A DNA stretch of 64,000 nt from Streptomyces coffeae (GTDB lineage: Bacteria; Actinomycetota; Actinomycetes; Streptomycetales; Streptomycetaceae). Under the pieces are notes generated by a model. That model did not search any database and had not been told where the DNA came from. It saw nothing but the letters and a program-made list of their open reading frames with translations. The translations under genes were made by a program, and so were the position numbers. Location of the stretch: assembly GCF_016741875.1 (NCBI RefSeq), contig NZ_JAERRF010000010.1, positions 1 to 64,000 on the forward strand. Reading direction: 5' to 3'. Shown piece after piece: positions 25,731 through 38,485 of the stretch. Positions within the stretch are counted from its first letter, which is position 1. Each line of letters begins with the position of its first letter.

Positions 25731-26234
25731 ATGTTGGCCGGTCCCGAGAACACGCCGACGCGCCGCGCGGGCGCCTGTGAACCGCCCGGCGGGCCGCCGG
25801 TCCCGCCCCGGCCTCCGGCCCTCCTGGTGCTGGACGGTCCGGTCGGGCGCGCGGAGGTGCCGCTGCTGTGCGAGCGCCTCGGGGAGCTGACGCACGGCAG
25901 CGCGCCGGGACCGGTGACCGTGGACGTGGGCGCGGTGGGCCGCCCGGACCTGGCGGTGGTCGAGGCTCTGGCCCGGCTGCGGCTCACCGCCCGGCGGCTG
26001 GGACGCGGGATGCGGCTGCGGAACGCCGGTGGCGAGCTGCGGGAGCTGCTGGCCTGGGCCGGTCTGGAGGACACCCTGACGGGTGGGCGCGACACCGGGT
26101 CCGGAGCGGGCGGTGCCACCCGGCCCGGATCCGGCCGCGAAGACCTACGGGTCGAGCCGCTCGGGGAGTCCGAAGAGGGGGAACAGGCTCTGGGTGTCCA
26201 GGAAGGAGTTGAGCCCGGTGATCCGCCCGTCTGA
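25731..26234 (+). CDS. STAS-domain protein
   Basis: A 167-residue protein. A Pro-rich N-terminus is followed at about residues 30-115 by a STAS fold: LLVLDGPVGRAEVPLLCERL, VTVDVGAVGRPDLAVVEALA and MRLRNAGGELRELLAWAGLE. The usual phosphorylatable serine position reads GRPDL, so it may not be a switchable anti-anti-sigma factor; MlaB-like and other scaffold roles are possible. ATG 25731 has GGAGG 4 bases upstream. The last 90 bp run antisense into the end of the convergent sigma gene, and that part (after about residue 138) looks unconserved. It probably just reads to the next stop. Confidence 0.7.
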   Translation: MLAGPENTPTRRAGACEPPGGPPVPPRPPALLVLDGPVGRAEVPLLCERLGELTHGSAPGPVTVDVGAVGRPDLAVVEALARLRLTARRLGRGMRLRNAGGELRELLAWAGLEDTLTGGRDTGSGAGGATRPGSGREDLRVEPLGESEEGEQALGVQEGVEPGDPPV

Positions 26235-27131
26235 TATCTCCAGCACCTGAAGCGCCCATGGCTCATGACCGCCGTCGGGAGCCGGACGGTACTGGCCGAA
26301 CGCGGGCATGCCGTTCGCCACCGTGGGGACCAGCCGGGAGCCCCGGCATCCGGCGCCATGGCCCACCAGCCACTGGCGGATGTGCTCATGGCCGCGCAGC
26401 CACAGCTCGTATGGCGGCATGGACAGGGTGGCGTCCTCGTGCAGCAGCGCGGTGAGGGAGTCCAGGTCATAGCGCTCGAACGCGTCCACATAGCGGGCGA
26501 GCAGCGCGCGCTGCTCCTCGTCCAGCGGCTTGACCGGGTCGCCGGCGCTGATCTCGCTCGCGGCGAGGGTGGCCCGGGCCCGCTGCAACGCGCTGTTGAC
26601 CGAGGCGACGGTGGTGCCCAGCAGCTCGGCGACCTCGGCGGCCTTCCAGGCCAGCACCTCGCGCAGGATCAGCACCGCGCGCTGCCGGGGCGCCAGGTGC
26701 TGGAGGGCGGCGATGAACGCCAGCCGCACCGCATCCCGCTGGGCCGCCACCTCGGCGGGGTCTCCCCCGTCGGCCAGCACCTGGCCGTCCGGGACGGGGC
26801 CGATCCAGGTGGCCTCCGGCTGCTCGGTGAGGGTGGTCGGGTACGGGGTGGCCGCGGAGGTCAGATCCATGGGGCGGGCGCGGCGCTTGCTCCCGTTCAG
26901 CATGTCCAGACAGACGTTGGTGGCGATGCGGTACAGCCAGGAGCGCAGGGCCGAACGGCCCTCGAAGCGGTCCAGGCCCCGCCAGGCGCGCACCATCGTC
27001 TCCTGGACGGCGTCCTCGGCCTCGAACGCCGACCCCAGCATCCGATAGCAGTATCCGGTGAGCTGCACCCGGAACGGCTCCAGCTGGAGCTCGGCACCGG
27101 CCGTGCTGTCCACCGCGGCGACATCACTCAT
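26145..27131 (-). CDS. ECF sigma factor with C-terminal SnoaL-like domain
   Basis: A 328-residue sigma-70 factor of the SigG/SigJ-like ECF type. Region 2 is FRVQLTGYCYRMLGSAFEAE then DAVQETMVRAWRGLDRFEGR, and region 4 is LPRQRAVLILREV-like (seen as LAPRQRAVLILREVLAWKAA) with GTTVASVNSALQRARATL. Residues 205-328 form a SnoaL/NTF2-like domain that in this class acts as a built-in regulator instead of a separate anti-sigma protein. ATG 27131 has GGGAG 6 bases upstream. It is convergent with and overlaps the STAS gene by 90 bp. Confidence 0.9.
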   Translation of the reverse strand: MSDVAAVDSTAGAELQLEPFRVQLTGYCYRMLGSAFEAEDAVQETMVRAWRGLDRFEGRSALRSWLYRIATNVCLDMLNGSKRRARPMDLTSAATPYPTTLTEQPEATWIGPVPDGQVLADGGDPAEVAAQRDAVRLAFIAALQHLAPRQRAVLILREVLAWKAAEVAELLGTTVASVNSALQRARATLAASEISAGDPVKPLDEEQRALLARYVDAFERYDLDSLTALLHEDATLSMPPYELWLRGHEHIRQWLVGHGAGCRGSRLVPTVANGMPAFGQYRPAPDGGHEPWALQVLEISDGRITGLNSFLDTQSLFPLFGLPERLDP

Positions 27132-27328
27132 GGAAGGCTCCCTGCCGCACGACGACCCACCTCACCGCCGCACCGCCGATCGTTCTCCGGTTTCGGTGAG
27201 TGCACCGTATAGGGCGGGTCTGACAATCCCACCCGACGTGCGGAAACACAGGACATGGCGGGCGGGTCACGCCGTGGTGGCGGCACGCTGCCCCCACCCC
27301 GCCGCCGGGCTCCTCGCCGCCGGGCTCC

Positions 27329-27577
27329 TCAGGCCACCGGGCGGGCGGTCACGGCGGAGGAGTGCACCTGGTGCCCGCCGCTGGCGATCATCCGCACCTC
27401 GGCATGGTCGCTGATCTCCGCCCGTACGATCCCGGTGTCATCCGCGTACACAGGGTGTCCACCGGGTCCGCTGCTGTCCGTGCGGTGCACCACGACCACG
27501 TCCTCGCCCGCGGTGTCCTTCGAGGTCAGATCGCCGAGATCGACGAAGACCAGTTCATATCTCTCCTGACGCCCCAT
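27329..27577 (-). CDS. Small hypothetical protein (DUF6296-like)
   Basis: An 82-residue soluble protein that begins MGRQERYELVFVDLGDL and has the core EDVVVVHRTDSSGPGGHPVY, then DDTGIVRAEISDHAEVRMIA. The core recalls small Streptomyces proteins labelled DUF6296, of unknown role. ATG 27577 has GGAGGAG about 7 bases upstream, and a plausible promoter lies at 27631-27658, so it is a real gene. The frame continuing to 28213 is a shadow of the oxidase gene. Its neighbours suggest no function. Confidence 0.7.
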   Translation of the reverse strand: MGRQERYELVFVDLGDLTSKDTAGEDVVVVHRTDSSGPGGHPVYADDTGIVRAEISDHAEVRMIASGGHQVHSSAVTARPVA

Positions 27578-27881
27578 GACGCCCTCCTCCCGCGCCAAGG
27601 TGCCCCCTGGCTTACAAACCGGGACATTCAACCCTATCGAACGCTTCCGGCCACGCAAGACCACAAGGTGCTGATCATGGCTTTTGCCTGGATATACCAC
27701 GGCAGGAGTGGTCCCGCGGTGTGCCCCGGTACGGGCGCCACTCCCCGCACCCGGCCGGAGCCATCGCGTATCCGCTCCGGCGCCCTTCCGAGCGCTGACG
27801 CGCGCCGCGTGTGCCCCGCCCCTTACGGTGAGGAGAAACAACTCCCGCCCTCCCGGGCACCGGCAGGGAGGTGGTGTGGCC
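27578..27881. other. Divergent intergenic region of 304 bp
   Basis: Separates the small 27329 gene from the flavin oxidase. It holds the minus-strand promoter candidate TTGCGT-N16-TAGGGT (27658 to 27631) and the ribosome site of the oxidase at 27866-27871. I see no extra gene, hairpin or repeat. Confidence 0.5.
27631..27658 (-). promoter_or_regulatory. Candidate promoter for the 82-residue protein gene
   Basis: On the minus strand TTGCGT (27658-27653) and TAGGGT (27636-27631) are 16 bp apart. A start near 27624 would give a leader of about 45 bases. Confidence 0.35.
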
Positions 27882-29218
27882 ATGGGCGCGGACGCGCATG
27901 CCGCGCGGCTGGAGGGCACGCTCGTCGAGCGTGGCGACCCGGAGTACGAGCGCCTGTGGGCGCGCATGGTGTGGAACGGGCTCAAACCCGCGCGGTTCCC
28001 CGAAGTCATCGTCTCGGCCGCCTCGGAACGGGACGTCCCCCGGGCGATCCGGCTCGCCCGCTCCCGTTCGCTGCGCGTCAGTGTGCGGTCGGGCGGCCAC
28101 AGTTGGTGTGCCTCACCCCTGCGCGAGGGCACGCTGCTGCTCGATCTGTCACAGCTGCGCGGTCTCGCCGTCGATCCGGACAGCCGCACCGCGGAAGTGC
28201 AGCCCGGAGTCACCGGAGGTGAACTCGTCGCGGAGCTGGACCGGTACGGGCTGGTCTTCCCCTCCGGACACTGCCCCTCGGTGGCCGTCGGCGGCTATCT
28301 GCTCAGCGGTGGACTCGGCTGGAATCCGGGGGTGTTCGGCCCCGCGTGCGCCGGCGTGGTGAGGATCGAGGCGGTGACGGCGGACGGTGAGGTGGTCCGC
28401 TGTGACGCCGCGGAGCATCCCGAACTGTTCTGGGCGGCACGTGGCGCCGGACCCGGTTTCTTCGCCGTGGTGACCCGGTTCCGGCTGCGGCTGTACCCGC
28501 TGCCGTCGGCGATCACGGCCACCGCGTACTCCTTTCCGCTGACGGACGCCGAACCCGTGGCGCGCTGGATCGCCGGGGTGGCCGAGGGGCTGGCCCCGAG
28601 CGTGGAGACGGGGCTGACGCTGGGCACCCTGGGACCGGAGGTCTCCACCGCCTCACCGCGGCCCAGGGTGGTGTCGGTGACGGCCACCGCGTTCGCGGAC
28701 GCACGGCAGGAGGCCGTACGGTCGCTCGCCCCGCTCCGGGACTGCCCGTTCGCCGCACGCGCCCTGGTCCGGCGGGAGGACGAACCGACGTCCCTGGAGG
28801 CGCTGTACGAGGGCTGCGGCGCGGTATGGCCCCGGGAGCACCGCTATGCGGTGGACACCCTGTGGTCGGACGAGGACCTGGGCACGCTGATGGCGCTGTG
28901 CGGCGAGGCGATGGCGATGTGCCCGTCCGAGAAGTCCCTGTTCCTGGTGCCGCTCGCGCCCGCCTCCCGGAATCCGGAACGCTTGCGCGACATGGCGTTC
29001 TCCGTGCTGGGCAGCAACTACCTGGTGCCGTACGCCGTCTGGGACGACCCCGCCGAGGACGGTGCCCAACTGCGCTGGCTGCGGCGGACGATGGACATGC
29101 TGGAACCGCTGGGCACCGGGCACTACATCGCCGAGGCCGATCTTCCGGCCGGGCTCTCACGCGCGGAGCGGTCGTTCACCCCGGACGGCTGGCGGCGGCT
29201 GGCGGCGCTGCGGGCGCG

Positions 29219-33784
<4,566 letters not shown>

Positions 33785-33881
33785 CGGCGAGACCTCCGCT
33801 CTCCGGGCAGCATGCCCGGTTCATCCCGATTACCCTGAAAAGGGAAGAAGATTCCGACACTCATCACGTGTGGACGTGAGA

Positions 33882-34490
33882 TCAGTGACCACTCCCACCA
33901 GTTCCCGCCGGGGTGGTTCCCCGGCGAAGGCGGCGGCGGGCACCGGCGGCACACCGGCGAAGGCCCGAGCCGCACCCCAGTCGACGCAGACCAGGACCGC
34001 CGGTACCGCCACCAGGACCGGCACCACGGCGAAGTCCGCCACCGGCGGCAGCCGGGCCAAGACCACAACGGCCGCGGCAGGCAAGAAGACCGCCCAGCCG
34101 GCCAAGGCAGCCAAGGGCAAGGCGGCCAAGGGCAAGGCCGAGAAGACCGCGAAGCGCTCGCAGACGGCGAAGGCGGCCAAGGGGATGACGACCGAGCGCA
34201 GCGACGGCCAGCGCAGCGTCACCGTCACCGTGCCGACACTCAAGACCATGGGCCACGCCACCACCCACGCGGCCGGCGGCGCGGCGCACGCGGCCATGAT
34301 GCCCTTCACGGTCGCCCGCCGGGTGCTGCCCGCCAAGGGCGGACTGCCCTTGTACGCGGGGCTCGGAGTACTCGGCGCCGTGGAGGTGCTCGAGTGGCCG
34401 GTGGCCGTCGGCATCGGCGTCGGCTACGCCGTACTGCGCCGCGGTGGCGTGATGGCCCCGCCCTCCGAGACCCGCAAGGCCGCGGCCTGA
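33882..34490 (+). CDS. Lys/Ala-rich protein with hydrophobic C-terminus
   Basis: About 202 residues. The first 105 are Ala/Lys/Thr/Gly-rich with histone H1-like stretches such as KAAKGKAAKGKAEKTAKR. A middle section (SVTVTVPTLKTMGHATTHAA) leads to a C-terminal hydrophobic region: LPLYAGLGVLGAVEVLEWPV, then AVGIGVGYAVLRRGG. The charge pattern suggests a membrane-anchored, polyanion-binding protein, perhaps touching DNA, RNA or acidic cell-wall polymers. It is not an annotated family I know. The start is uncertain (GTG 33867, 33873 or 33882; none has a clear ribosome site). It shares its promoter region with the P-type ATPase, which suggests a common function. Confidence 0.65.
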   Translation, partial: SVTTPTSSRRGGSPAKAAAGTGGTPAKARAAPQSTQTRTAGTATRTGTTAKSATGGSRAKTTTAAAGKKTAQPAKAAKGKAAKGKAEKTAKRSQTAKAAKGMTTERSDGQRSVTVTVPTLKTMGHATTHAAGGAAHAAMMPFTVARRVLPAKGGLPLYAGLGVLGAVEVLEWPVAVGIGVGYAVLRRGGVMAPPSETRKAAA

Positions 34491-34539
34491 CAACAGACCT
34501 TCCCGTACACCGGCGTACGCCGGTTTGCCCCAACTCCCG

Positions 34540-34571
34540 TGCCGGGCAGTGCGTTGACGCACTGTCCGGCA
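34540..34571 (+). terminator. Hairpin after the Lys/Ala-rich gene
   Basis: TGCCGGGCAGTGCG at 34540-34553 pairs with CGCACTGTCCGGCA at 34558-34571 around TTGA, 14-bp arms with one G/A difference. It lies 50 bp past the stop codon; no U-tract. Confidence 0.6.
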
Positions 34572-34640
34572 CAAGACGTTCGGGCAGAAACGGTCACCGT
34601 TCCCGGGCAAGCGGTCAACGGAAAGACCCCAGATCGCTGG

Positions 34641-34646
34641 TATACA
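34641..34646 (+). promoter_or_regulatory. Candidate -10 for the PAS-LuxR gene
   Basis: TATACA preceded by TGG gives an extended -10 look. The -35 is unclear (GTCAAC at 34614 is too far at 21 bp). The leader would be about 40 bases. Confidence 0.35.
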
Positions 34647-34692
34647 CCGAGAAGCTCAACTAACACCCGTCACGCCAACTCCTCAGGAAGTG

Positions 34693-35373
34693 GTGAATCC
34701 GTTGGCTCTCCCCCACAGCCCCCGGGTCGTCTCCCGGTCATCCGGATCAGCAGCAGGCTCCGTCACCCGACGGCATGCCACCGGAATGGCCACCCTCGCT
34801 CCCGGCCTCCAAGTGCTGGCCGGAGACCATGACTTCTTCCACCACTTCGGGGGCTCCTCGGCCGAGCTGTGCGGCCGCCATCTCTTCGAACTGCTGCACC
34901 CCAGCGCACCGGCCGTGCTGCGGGAGCACTTCTCGCGGCTGCACGACGGGCGGCGCACCCGCTTCACCGAGCGCGTCATGGGATACCGCGCACGGGACCG
35001 GGTGTTCTCGGGCCGGCTGACGGGCACCGCGATCCAGGGCCGCTCCCACCGGCTGTCGGCCATCGTCGTGCTGATCAAACCGGATGACGCACGGAGCGAT
35101 GAGGCCCGGAGCGAGGGCGGACAGCCCGTCAAGCGCACACTGCTGTCGCCCCTGGAGGCGCGGATACTCGAGGGCGTGGCCACCGGCGCGTCGACGCAGG
35201 AGATGGCCGGGAAGCTCTTTCTGAGCCGACAGGGCGTGGAGTACCACGTGGGGTCGATGCTGCGGAAGCTGAAGGCGCCCAACCGGGCCGCCCTGGTCTC
35301 GCGCGCGTATGCGGCGGGGATGCTGACGGTGGGCGCCTGGCCCGCCAAGGTGTTGCCGGACTTCGTCAAGTAG
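34693..35373 (+). CDS. PAS-like/LuxR-type transcriptional regulator
   Basis: About 226 residues. Residues 30-125 resemble a PAS module (LAGDHDFFHHFGGSSAELCG, HLFELLHPSAPAVLREHFSR), followed by a LuxR helix-turn-helix at the C-terminus: LSPLEARILEGVATGASTQE, then LFLSRQGVEYHVGSMLRKLK. The final PAKVLPDFVK is a conserved ending of a Streptomyces regulator group that has PAS plus LuxR domains and often controls secondary metabolism or development. The start is uncertain: GTG 34690 and 34693 lie right after AGGAAGTG, and ATG 34783 is also in frame. It lies upstream of the Cse-like operon in the same direction, 167 bp apart. Confidence 0.82.
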   Translation: MNPLALPHSPRVVSRSSGSAAGSVTRRHATGMATLAPGLQVLAGDHDFFHHFGGSSAELCGRHLFELLHPSAPAVLREHFSRLHDGRRTRFTERVMGYRARDRVFSGRLTGTAIQGRSHRLSAIVVLIKPDDARSDEARSEGGQPVKRTLLSPLEARILEGVATGASTQEMAGKLFLSRQGVEYHVGSMLRKLKAPNRAALVSRAYAAGMLTVGAWPAKVLPDFVK

Positions 35374-35526
35374 GGCCTCGACGCGTGGCGTTACGGGCGC
35401 GATGCGGGCACGGTCCGAGGGGTGATTCGGGCACGTTCCGGGCAGGGTTCCGGTGGCCGGCGGGCATTCCCCCCGTCGGCCATCCGCCGTTTCCCCCCGG
35501 CGTCCCGTCTGCGGGCGCGCGCTCAG

Positions 35527-35532
35527 TAGGCT
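35527..35532 (+). promoter_or_regulatory. -10 element for the Cse-like operon (probably leaderless)
   Basis: TAGGCT is followed by eight bases and the ATG at 35541, and no Shine-Dalgarno is present, so the operon message likely begins at its first codon. No clear -35. Confidence 0.5.
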
Positions 35533-35540
35533 GAACGGCT

Positions 35541-36329
35541 ATGCGCTTCTCCCCCTCCGAGCGGCCCGCGGCCCGGCGACACCCCCGGGCCCGGTGCGCG
35601 CGTGGTGTCCTCTCCGCTTTGGTGGCGGTCGGCGTGGCCCTGGGCGTGGCCGGCTGCGCGCCCCAGGCCGGGCCGAGTGACGGCGGCGCTGCGCCCACGC
35701 TGTCCGCGCCCACCAGTGCCTCCCCGCTGTGGCCCGACTTCACCCCGTCGCCCGGGCCCAAGTCCGGCAGACCCACCCCCACTTATGTCCGCTATCTGCC
35801 CGTCGACAAGATCCGGGTACCCAAGGCCGGGGTGACCGCGCTGTCGGCGAAGACGCTGCTGGAGCGCGATCCCAACGTGCCCGCGATCGTCCAGTACTCG
35901 GTCATGCCGTGTCCGGGGGCGGACTGCCCGATGCGCAAGCCCGTGCACCGCGATCTGACCGGGGACGGGCGGGACGAGAAGGTGGTGGCGGTCGATCTGC
36001 CCAGGTTCGACCGGACGTTGTTGCAGGTCTACTGGACATCGGGGCGGACGGTCCGCCCGATCCTGATCTTCTGGGGCCCGCTGGGGCTGAACGGTGACAC
36101 CTACGGCCGCGATCTGCTCGTCACCGCGACCGGCGACGCGGGCCGCTACACCACCCGCTTCCACTGGAACGGCGAGGTGATGGCGGCCGTCACACCCGAC
36201 GGCGCCACCGGCCCGCCGGAGGGCCTGGCTCCTGACGGCATGGGACCGGACGCCGGACTGGTTCCTGACACCGCACCAGGCCCGGACACCCCCACCGGCA
36301 CGAGCACGGATACGAGGACGACGTCATGA
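35541..36329 (+). CDS. Lipoprotein, CseA-like, first gene of a two-component operon
   Basis: A 262-residue lipoprotein: basic N-terminus, hydrophobic core VLSALVAVGVALGVAG and lipobox ending in GC near residue 39. A Pro/Ser-rich spacer precedes a compact domain with VRYLPVDKIRVPKAGVTALS, DLTGDGRDEKVVAVDLP and LLVTATGDAGRYTTRFHWNG, which recalls CseA of S. coelicolor and similar repeat proteins. The Pro/Thr tail is low complexity. Its TGA overlaps the ATG of the response regulator (ATGA). CseA damps the cell-envelope stress signal; the same role is likely here. Promoter is probably leaderless. Confidence 0.78.
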   Translation: MRFSPSERPAARRHPRARCARGVLSALVAVGVALGVAGCAPQAGPSDGGAAPTLSAPTSASPLWPDFTPSPGPKSGRPTPTYVRYLPVDKIRVPKAGVTALSAKTLLERDPNVPAIVQYSVMPCPGADCPMRKPVHRDLTGDGRDEKVVAVDLPRFDRTLLQVYWTSGRTVRPILIFWGPLGLNGDTYGRDLLVTATGDAGRYTTRFHWNGEVMAAVTPDGATGPPEGLAPDGMGPDAGLVPDTAPGPDTPTGTSTDTRTTS

Positions 36330-37090
36330 CCCCCGCCTTCCCCCCGCCCGGCTCCGCCCCCGCACCCGGGTCGGCGACGGAGGCACACCTCCTGCTCGTC
36401 GAGGACGACGAGGTCATCCGCAACACGGTGCGGATGGCCCTGGAGCGGTACGGCTTCACCGTGCACACCGCGGGCGACGGCCTCACCGGTCTTGAGGTGT
36501 TCCGCGAGGCGCAGCCCGATCTGCTGCTGCTCGACATCATGCTGCCCGAGCTGGATGGCATCGGACTGTGCCGCAGGGTCCGGGAGTTCAGCCTCACCCC
36601 GATCCTGATCATGTCCGCCCGGGGCGACTCCCTGGACGTCGTCTCCGGTCTGGAGGCGGGCGCCGACGACTATGTGGTCAAGCCCTGCGAGAGCGCCGTC
36701 CTGGTGGCCCGGATCCGTTCACTGCTGCGCCGCGCCTCGTTCGACCCGGTCGCCCGCGCCGGCCCACCGGTCCGGGCGGACGATGCGGACCCCGGAGCCG
36801 AGCAGGACACCCTGGTCTTCGGCGATCTGACCATCGACACCCGGGGCATGGAGGTGCGGCGCGGAGGACAGCCGCTCGCGCTGACCCCCACCGAGCTGCG
36901 GATGCTGCTGGAGTTCGCGGGTTCACCGGGGGTTGTCCTGGAGCGCCGGACGCTGCTCAGCCGGGTCTGGGACCATGCCTGGCAGGGCGACACCCGGGTG
37001 GTGGACCTCCATGTGCAGCGGCTGCGGGCGAAGATCGGCGCCGAACGTATCGAAACCGTCCGTGGCTTCGGCTACAAGCTGCGGCGCTGA
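36326..37090 (+). CDS. OmpR-family response regulator, CseB-like
   Basis: A 254-residue response regulator. The receiver domain has the acidic pocket (VEDDEV, E26/D27/D28), the phosphoacceptor D70 in LLLLDIMLPELDG, MSARGDSLDVVSGLEAGADD and K119. The C-terminal winged helix reads VRRGGQPLALTPTELRMLLE, then RVWDHAWQGDTRVVDLHVQR and IETVRGFGYKLRR. It most resembles CseB, which activates sigE under cell-wall stress in S. coelicolor. It is coupled to the lipoprotein upstream, and the kinase starts 2 bp after its stop. No sigE gene is present, so its targets may lie elsewhere. Confidence 0.88.
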   Translation: MTPAFPPPGSAPAPGSATEAHLLLVEDDEVIRNTVRMALERYGFTVHTAGDGLTGLEVFREAQPDLLLLDIMLPELDGIGLCRRVREFSLTPILIMSARGDSLDVVSGLEAGADDYVVKPCESAVLVARIRSLLRRASFDPVARAGPPVRADDADPGAEQDTLVFGDLTIDTRGMEVRRGGQPLALTPTELRMLLEFAGSPGVVLERRTLLSRVWDHAWQGDTRVVDLHVQRLRAKIGAERIETVRGFGYKLRR

Positions 37091-37092
37091 TC

Positions 37093-38346
37093 ATGCCTCT
37101 GCGTTGGCGCATCGCCGCGCTGGTGGCGGCGGCCACCTGCGCCGTGGCAGCGGCGGTCGGGGTGATGGTGCACCAGGCCTCACGGGACCGCGAGCTGTCC
37201 CAGGCGCGCGACACCGCCCGGACCACCCTCGACCGGGCCGCCCTCGTCTACGCCCGCACCGGCGGTGTCCAGGGCTCCGGCGCCGTCATGGACGCGCCGG
37301 GGATACCCGACGGTCTGCGGCGGCTGGTCGAACGGCGCCATCAGGGCACCCAGTTCACCAACGGCCCCGGCGGGCCCGCGATGTGGGCGGCACGGCCCGC
37401 CCCGGACGGCCATGTGCTCTCCGTGCACATCGATATGAGCACCCCCATGCGGGACATCAGCGCGCTGGACGGCAACATCATCCTGGCCGGTCTGGTGACC
37501 ACCGCCGTGGTGCTGCCGCTGGGGGTGGTGACCGCCGGGCGGATGAGCCGCAGACTGCGGACCGCGGCGGCCACCGCGCGCCGGATCGCCGCCGGTGATC
37601 TGGACGCCCGGATCTCGGCCGCCCGGCGTCCCCACGACGAGATCGCCGAGATCTCCGGGGCCGTGGACTCGATGGCGGCGGCGCTCCAGGAACGGCTGCG
37701 CGGGGAGCAGCGGTTCACCGCCGATGTGGCGCATGAGCTGCGTACCCCGCTGATGGGCCTGGTCACCTCGGCCGAACTGCTGCCGTCCGGTGAGGCGGCC
37801 GGTTATGTACGGGACCGGGTGCGGGTGCTGAGCATCCTGGTCGAGGATCTGCTCGAGATCTCACGGCTGGACGCGGGGGCGGAGGAGGCCGATCTGTCAC
37901 CCTGCCCCCTCGGCCCCGTACTGGAGGAGGCGATCGCTCGTACGGGGCTCTCCGCCCGGTTGCGCACCCCGGCGAGCGCCCGGGAGCACCATGCGACGGT
38001 GTGCACCGATCCCCGCCGTCTGGAGCGCATCGTGGCCAATCTGGTGGTCAACGCCCATCGGCACGGCCAGGAGCCGGTCGAGGTGACGGTGGCCGAGGAC
38101 GGCAGGACGGTGACCGTACGGGATCACGGCTCCGGGTACCCGGACGATCTGCTGGAGGAGGGTCCGCAGCGGTTCCGTACCGGCGTCCGTGAGCGCGGTC
38201 GCGGCCATGGCCTGGGGCTGACCATCGCGGTCGGGCAGGCGCGGGTGATCGGCGCGGCGCTGGAGTTCGGCAACGCGCCGGACGGCGGCGCGGTGGCCAC
38301 GCTCCGGCTTCCCAACGGCCCTGCCCGCGGGCCGATACACGACTGA
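37093..38346 (+). CDS. Sensor histidine kinase, CseC-like
   Basis: A 417-residue membrane sensor kinase. First helix IAALVAAATCAVAAAVGVMV, an extracytoplasmic sensor of about 110 residues, second helix IILAGLVTTAVVLPLGVVTA, a HAMP linker, then the H box FTADVAHELRTPLM with H214. The ATPase domain has NLVVNAHRHG (N), DHGSGYP (G1) and RGHGLGLTIAVGQ (G2). All catalytic boxes are intact. ATG 37093 is 2 bp after the regulator stop, so the three genes form one operon. The sensor loop shows no named domain; by analogy with CseC it would monitor the cell envelope. Confidence 0.88.
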   Translation: MPLRWRIAALVAAATCAVAAAVGVMVHQASRDRELSQARDTARTTLDRAALVYARTGGVQGSGAVMDAPGIPDGLRRLVERRHQGTQFTNGPGGPAMWAARPAPDGHVLSVHIDMSTPMRDISALDGNIILAGLVTTAVVLPLGVVTAGRMSRRLRTAAATARRIAAGDLDARISAARRPHDEIAEISGAVDSMAAALQERLRGEQRFTADVAHELRTPLMGLVTSAELLPSGEAAGYVRDRVRVLSILVEDLLEISRLDAGAEEADLSPCPLGPVLEEAIARTGLSARLRTPASAREHHATVCTDPRRLERIVANLVVNAHRHGQEPVEVTVAEDGRTVTVRDHGSGYPDDLLEEGPQRFRTGVRERGRGHGLGLTIAVGQARVIGAALEFGNAPDGGAVATLRLPNGPARGPIHD

Positions 38347-38485
38347 TACACAATCGAGCAGTAGTCGAGCGTTTACCGTTTCCGGGCCGAGACCTCGTGG
38401 TGTGGATCCGAAGATCTTCCCTCCGGAGGATGGCCGCGGCCCGCCGCGCACCCCGCACGGCGGGGTCGACGGAGGTGCTCCCGGT

